Shown here: piece after piece, positions 6,203-9,424 of the stretch
Layout: the number at the start of each line of letters is the position of its first letter
Numbering within the stretch: position 1 is the stretch's first letter
Assembly: GCA_041691815.1 (NCBI GenBank)
Contig: JBEPTZ010000152.1
Coordinates: 1 to 9,424, forward strand
Reading direction: 5' to 3'
DNA: 9,424 nucleotides
Source: 70-18 sp041691815
GTDB taxonomy: Bacteria > Pseudomonadota > Alphaproteobacteria > Acetobacterales > Acetobacteraceae
Translations under genes and position numbers: made by a program
The notes under the pieces: generated by a model
Database searches by the model: none
Told to the model about the DNA's origin: nothing
The model's input: the letters and a program-made list of their open reading frames with translations, nothing else

Positions 6203-6979
6203 ATGCGCGAAGACACCCTGCTCTCGGCCCGCGGCCTCTCCCTGCACTTCGGCAACATCCCCGCCCTGGTCGAGGTCGACGCCGATCTCTGGCCCGGCGA
6301 GGTGCTGGCCGTGGTCGGCGAATCCGGCTCCGGCAAAACCACCCTGCTCAACGTCCTGTCCGGCCGCATGGCCCCGCACTCCGGCGTCACCTGGTATCGC
6401 GCCCCCGACGGCGTGCTGCACGACGTCCACACCATGCCGATGCCCGCCCTGCGCGCCCTGCACCGCTCCGACTGGGGCTTCGTCCAGCAGAACCCGCGGG
6501 ACAGCCTGCGCATGGGCACCACCGCCGGCGGCAATGTCGGCGAACGCCTGATGGCCCAGGGCAGCCGCCATTACGGCCGCATCCGCGAAGCCGCGATCGA
6601 CTGGCTGCGTCAGGTGGAAATCGACGAATCCCGCGTCGACGACCTGCCCCGCACCTTCTCCGGCGGCATGCAGCAGCGCCTGCAGATCGCCCGCACCCTG
6701 GTCACCAACCCCCGCCTCGTCTTCATGGACGAACCCACCGGCGGGCTGGACGTCTCGGTCCAGGCCCGCCTGCTCGACCTGATCCGCTCGCTGGTCGCCC
6801 GCCTCGACATCGCCGTGGTGCTGGTCACCCACGACCTCGCCGTCGCCCGCCTGCTCGCCCACCGCATCATGGTGATGCAGCGCGGCCGCGTCGTCGAAAC
6901 CGGCCTCACCGACCAGGTGCTCGACGACCCGCAGCACCCCTACACCCAACTCCTGGTAAGCTCGGTGCTGCACGCATGA
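6203..6979 (+). CDS. phnK: PhnK, ABC-type ATPase of the C-P lyase complex
   Basis: The 258-residue product (E. coli 252) is an ATP-binding cassette protein that in E. coli docks on the PhnGHIJ core; despite its family it is not a transporter subunit. Motifs in order: Walker A GESGSGKT at 39-46, Q-loop Gln95-Gln96-Asn97, signature SGGMQQRL at 153-160, Walker B LVFMDE at 172-177, D-loop GGLD at 180-183, and switch His210. The C-terminal DDPQHPYTQLLVSS segment resembles oligopeptide-permease ATPases, as is usual for PhnK. The gene starts five bases after the phnJ stop, the only junction in the operon without overlap, with GGAG eight bases upstream. The stop overlaps phnL (ATGA). Confidence 0.94.
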   Translation: MREDTLLSARGLSLHFGNIPALVEVDADLWPGEVLAVVGESGSGKTTLLNVLSGRMAPHSGVTWYRAPDGVLHDVHTMPMPALRALHRSDWGFVQQNPRDSLRMGTTAGGNVGERLMAQGSRHYGRIREAAIDWLRQVEIDESRVDDLPRTFSGGMQQRLQIARTLVTNPRLVFMDEPTGGLDVSVQARLLDLIRSLVARLDIAVVLVTHDLAVARLLAHRIMVMQRGRVVETGLTDQVLDDPQHPYTQLLVSSVLHA

Positions 6980-7668
6980 TCATGCTGAAAACCGAAGCCC
7001 TGTCGAAGCGCTTCGTCCTCCATTTGCGCGGCGGCCTCACCCTGCCGGTGCTCGATGCCGTCAACCTGCACGTCTCTGCCGGCGAATGCCTCGCACTCGC
7101 CGGCCCCTCAGGCGCCGGCAAATCCACCCTGCTGCGCGCCCTCTACGGCAATTACCGCGCCGACTCCGGCCGCATCCTGGTCCGCCACGACGGCCAGCTG
7201 GTCGACATCGCCGCCGCCGCCCCGCGTGACGTGGTCCGCGTCCGCCAGCACACCCTCGGCTATGTCAGCCAGTTCCTCCGCGTCGTCCCCCGCGTCCCGG
7301 CGCTGGAAGTGGTCGCCGCCGCCGCCCACAACCTCACCCCGGAAGCCGCCCGCGCCCGCGCCGCCGAACTGCTGCTCCGCCTGCACATCCCCGCCCGCAT
7401 GCACGCACTCCCGCCCGCCACCTTCTCCGGCGGCGAGCAGCAGCGCGTCAACCTCGCCCGCGGCTTCATCGGTGCCCACCCCATCCTGCTGCTCGACGAA
7501 CCCACCGCCAGCCTGGACTCCGAGCGCGCCGACATCGTGGTGGACATGATCCTCGAAGCGAAGCAGAACGGCACCGCCATCGTCGGCATCTTCCACGATC
7601 TGCCGGTGCGCGACCGTATCGCCGACCGCCTCCACACCGTCACGCCCTTGCTGCAGGATGCCGCATGA
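6976..7668 (+). CDS. phnL: PhnL, ABC-type ATPase needed for phosphonate-ribose coupling
   Basis: The 230-residue product (E. coli 226) is an ABC ATPase that, with PhnG, PhnH and PhnI, is required for forming ribose-1-phosphonate-5-triphosphate. Motifs: Walker A GPSGAGKS at 43-50, Q-loop SQF at 98-100, signature SGGEQQRVNLARGF at 151-164, Walker B LLLDEP at 171-176, D-loop SLD at 179-181, and switch His207. Strands VLHLRGGLTLPVLDAVNLHV near the start fit PhnL. The ATG at 6976 overlaps the phnK stop; a second in-frame ATG at 6982 is possible and neither has a strong Shine-Dalgarno, so translation probably depends on coupling to phnK. The stop overlaps phnM (ATGA). No transmembrane partner gene is present, agreeing with a non-transport role. 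Confidence 0.94.
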   Translation: MIMLKTEALSKRFVLHLRGGLTLPVLDAVNLHVSAGECLALAGPSGAGKSTLLRALYGNYRADSGRILVRHDGQLVDIAAAAPRDVVRVRQHTLGYVSQFLRVVPRVPALEVVAAAAHNLTPEAARARAAELLLRLHIPARMHALPPATFSGGEQQRVNLARGFIGAHPILLLDEPTASLDSERADIVVDMILEAKQNGTAIVGIFHDLPVRDRIADRLHTVTPLLQDAA

Positions 7669-8831
7669 CCGACGCCGCCCCACTCGCCGCCACCACCGCC
7701 GAAACCACCCTCACCAACGCCACCCTGATCCTCCCCGGCGCCCTGCTCCCCGGCACAATCGTGCTCCGCGCCGGCCGCATCGCCGAACTCCAGCCCGGCC
7801 CCAGCACCGCCCCCGCCGCCCTCGACATGGACGGCGACTACCTGATGCCCGGCGTCGTCGACCTCCACACCGACAACCTCGAACGCCAGGTCCAGCCCCG
7901 CAGTTCCGCCCGCTGGCCCTCCCGCTCGGCGATGCTGGCCCACGACGCCCAATGCGCCGCCGCTGGCGTCACCACCGTGTTCGACGCCCTCTGCCTCGGC
8001 GACCTCGGCTTCGAGAAAGCCCGCATCAAGACCTTCCACGACGGCGTCGCCGACCTCAACGCCCTCGCCCCCAGCGGCCTGCTGAAAAGCGACCACTTCC
8101 TGCACCTGCGCTGCGAACTCCCGGCCGAAGACATGATGGCCCTGCTCGACCCGGTCGCCGACAACCCGCATGTCCGCATGGTCAGCCTGATGGACCACAG
8201 CCCCGGCGTCGGCCAATACGCCAGCATCGACGCCTACCGCGCCATGCGCCGCCGCGAAGGCGCCACCGAGGCCTTCATTGAGCGCCGCATCATCGAACTC
8301 GCCGAACTCCGCGCCCGCATGCGCGACCCCAACCGCCGCGCCCTGCTCGCCCGCGTCGCCGGCCTCAACGTCCCGCTCGCCAGCCACGACGACCGCACCG
8401 AACAGGAAGTCGCCGAAAACCACGCCGACGGCATCCGCATCAGCGAATTCCCCGTCACCATGCTGGCCGCCGCCGCCGCCCGCGCCCGCGGCATGCAGGT
8501 CATCGCCGGCGCCCCCAACATCGTCCGCGGCGGCAGCCACTCCGGCAACATCGCCGTCGCCGACCTGGTCCGCGCCGGCACCGTCGACGCCTTCGCGTCG
8601 GACTACTACCCCGCCGCCCTCGTCGAAGCCGCCTTCCTCTGCCCCGCCCAAACCGGCATCACCCTGCCCCAGGCCATCGCCCTGGTCACCGCCCACCCCG
8701 CCGCCATGGCCCACCTGCCCGATCGCGGCCGCCTCGAACCCGGCCTGCGCGCCGATCTCGTCCGCGTCCGCATCCACCAAGGCCAGGCCATCATCCGCCA
8801 GGTCTGGCGCGCCGGCGAGCGCGTCGCCTGA
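7665..8831 (+). CDS. phnM: PhnM, alpha-D-ribose 1-methylphosphonate 5-triphosphate diphosphatase
   Basis: The 388-residue product (E. coli PhnM about 378) removes pyrophosphate from the ribose-1-phosphonate triphosphate to give the PhnJ substrate. Metal and active-site motifs: His68-x-Asp70 in DLHTDNLERQ, Asp177-His178 in MDHSPG, His241 in SHDD, and Asp313 in ASDYYP. The segments GAPNIVRGGSHSGN at 282-295 and LVTAHPAAMAHLPDRGRLEP at 340-359 are typical of PhnM. AGGA lies six bases before the ATG, which overlaps the phnL stop; the stop shares a base with the next gene (TGATG). The coding strand is strikingly C-rich. This is the canonical PhnM; the phnF-linked paralogue on the other strand has a different first metal motif. 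Confidence 0.95.
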   Translation: MTDAAPLAATTAETTLTNATLILPGALLPGTIVLRAGRIAELQPGPSTAPAALDMDGDYLMPGVVDLHTDNLERQVQPRSSARWPSRSAMLAHDAQCAAAGVTTVFDALCLGDLGFEKARIKTFHDGVADLNALAPSGLLKSDHFLHLRCELPAEDMMALLDPVADNPHVRMVSLMDHSPGVGQYASIDAYRAMRRREGATEAFIERRIIELAELRARMRDPNRRALLARVAGLNVPLASHDDRTEQEVAENHADGIRISEFPVTMLAAAAARARGMQVIAGAPNIVRGGSHSGNIAVADLVRAGTVDAFASDYYPAALVEAAFLCPAQTGITLPQAIALVTAHPAAMAHLPDRGRLEPGLRADLVRVRIHQGQAIIRQVWRAGERVA

Positions 8832-9424
8832 TGCCCGCCCGCTACGGCCTCTACTACGCCCCCACCGCCGACGACCCGCTCTGGCAAGCCGGCACCACCT
8901 GGCTCGGCCGTGACCCAGAAACCAACGCCCCACGCCCGCAACCGAACCTCCCCAACCTCCCCGCCATCACCGCCGAAGCCGCCAACTACGGCTTCCACGC
9001 CACCCTCAAACCCCCGATGGCCCTCCGCCCCGGCCTCGCCTGGCCCGACCTCCTCGCCGCCACCGAATCCGTCGCCGCCACCATCCCCCCCTTCGCCCTG
9101 CCAGCCCTCGCCGTCACCGACCTCAGCGGCTTCCTCGCCCTCTGCGAAACCACCCCCAGCGCCCCCCTGCAAGCCGCCGCCGACGCCTGCGTCGCCACCC
9201 TAGACCACCTCCGCGCCCCCCCCACCGAAGCCGAACTCGCCCGCCGCCGCCGCCACGGCGCCCTGCCGCCCGCCCAGGAAGCCAACCTGCAACGCTGGGG
9301 CTACATCTACGTCTTCGCCACCTGGCAATTCCACATGACCCTCACCCGCCGCCACACCCCCCCCCCAAACCCCCCCCCCCCCCCCCCCCCCCCACCCCCC
9401 CCCCCCCACCCCCACCCCCCCCCC
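8831..9424 (+). CDS. DUF1045 putative phosphonate-metabolism protein, 2H phosphoesterase-like (3' end lost)
   Basis: The frame is open from the TGATG junction with phnM to the window edge, with no stop. The readable product, about 175 residues, begins MPARYGLYYAPTADDPLW and contains WLGRDPET at 24-31, YGFHATLKPP at 53-62, SGFLALC at 99-105, ELARRR at 135-140, LQRWGYIYVF at 153-162 and WQFHMTLTRR at 165-174. This is the pattern of the DUF1045 family (roughly 230 residues), known almost only from C-P lyase operons. Two HxT motifs, His56-Ala-Thr58 and His168-Met-Thr170, are the hallmark of 2H phosphoesterases, which open cyclic phosphates. With phnP and phnN absent here, it may hydrolyse 5-phosphoribosyl-1,2-cyclic phosphate; that is inference. 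From about 9357 only C and A occur and the frame reads as polyproline, where a family member would carry its final 50-60 residues. The real gene is therefore cut off by an artefact, not by evolution. Confidence 0.85.
   Translation, partial: MPARYGLYYAPTADDPLWQAGTTWLGRDPETNAPRPQPNLPNLPAITAEAANYGFHATLKPPMALRPGLAWPDLLAATESVAATIPPFALPALAVTDLSGFLALCETTPSAPLQAAADACVATLDHLRAPPTEAELARRRRHGALPPAQEANLQRWGYIYVFATWQFHMTLTRRHTPPPNPPPPPPPPPPPPHPHPPP
9357..9424. other. Low-complexity poly-C terminal stretch, probable assembly artefact
   Basis: The last 68 bases contain only C and A: 62 C, with A at 9367-9369, 9394, 9408 and 9414. It starts abruptly inside a conserved gene and reaches the very end of the window. 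This looks like assembled poly-G reads (no-signal calls of two-colour sequencing chemistry) seen from the opposite strand, at a contig end. The coding meaning of this stretch should be ignored. Confidence 0.85.

Noticed and set aside
6203..7668. phnK and phnL as ABC transporter ATPases
   Set aside because: No permease or binding-protein gene is adjacent, and both match the C-P lyase ATPases that act with the PhnGHIJ complex.
7260..8933. 557-residue minus-strand open frame opposite phnL, phnM and the DUF1045 gene
   Set aside because: Low-complexity glycine/alanine/valine-rich translation with no recognisable domain, exactly antisense to genes with intact catalytic motifs. Long antisense frames are expected in DNA with C-ending codons.
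9357..9424. Polyproline C-terminal tail of the DUF1045 protein
   Set aside because: The stretch is pure C/A low complexity at a sequence end and replaces a conserved domain; best explained as artefact.
1..9424. CRISPR arrays, tRNA or rRNA genes, insertion sequences, prophage or toxin-antitoxin genes
   Set aside because: No repeated-spacer pattern, RNA-gene signature, transposase or small paired genes were seen on either strand; nearly all of the window is accounted for by the listed genes.

Overview
The window is GC-rich (roughly 70 percent by eye), densely coding bacterial DNA. It reads as a free-living alphaproteobacterium, and an Acetobacteraceae/Rhodospirillales member is my best guess. 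That guess rests on GC content, protein character and an AT-rich hairpin at the left edge that resembles dispersed elements I associate with that family. It is an inference from memory, not a search result.

Layout: (1) Positions 1-120 are non-coding and hold a near-perfect A/T-rich inverted repeat. (2) Positions 121-1206 (+) encode a zinc-dependent medium-chain alcohol dehydrogenase of the class I/III type. (3) Converging on it with a 10-base gap is a minus-strand pair: phnF (GntR/HutC-type regulator, 2374-3114), followed 11 bases later by a PhnM-type amidohydrolase (1217-2362). (4) An 80-base divergent intergenic region (3115-3194) carries the perfect palindrome TGTCTAGACA, which fits the HutC-subfamily operator pattern GTNTANAC. 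(5) Positions 3195-9424 (+) are a carbon-phosphorus (C-P) lyase operon, phnG-phnH-phnI-phnJ-phnK-phnL-phnM, followed by a DUF1045-type gene that runs off the window. Six of its seven junctions are ATGA or TGATG overlaps, and phnJ-phnK has a 5-base gap.

How the genes work together, from the E. coli pathway: PhnI with PhnG, PhnH and PhnL joins the phosphonate to the ribose C1 of ATP, releasing adenine. PhnM removes pyrophosphate from the resulting ribose-1-phosphonate-5-triphosphate. PhnJ, a radical-SAM enzyme whose four key cysteines and glycine are all present here, breaks the C-P bond and yields 5-phosphoribosyl-1,2-cyclic phosphate plus a hydrocarbon. PhnK and PhnL are ABC-type ATPases of the complex, not transporter subunits. 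The usual later enzymes PhnP and PhnN and the PhnCDE transporter are not in the window. In the place where phnP or phnN might be expected lies a DUF1045 gene with two HxTx motifs of the 2H phosphoesterase type, a plausible stand-in for PhnP.

The most notable points are the second, divergent PhnM next to phnF, the PhnF operator, the DUF1045 gene as a candidate cyclic phosphodiesterase, and a terminal 68-base stretch of only C and A (9357-9424). That stretch truncates the DUF1045 gene and is almost certainly a sequencing or assembly artefact at a contig end.
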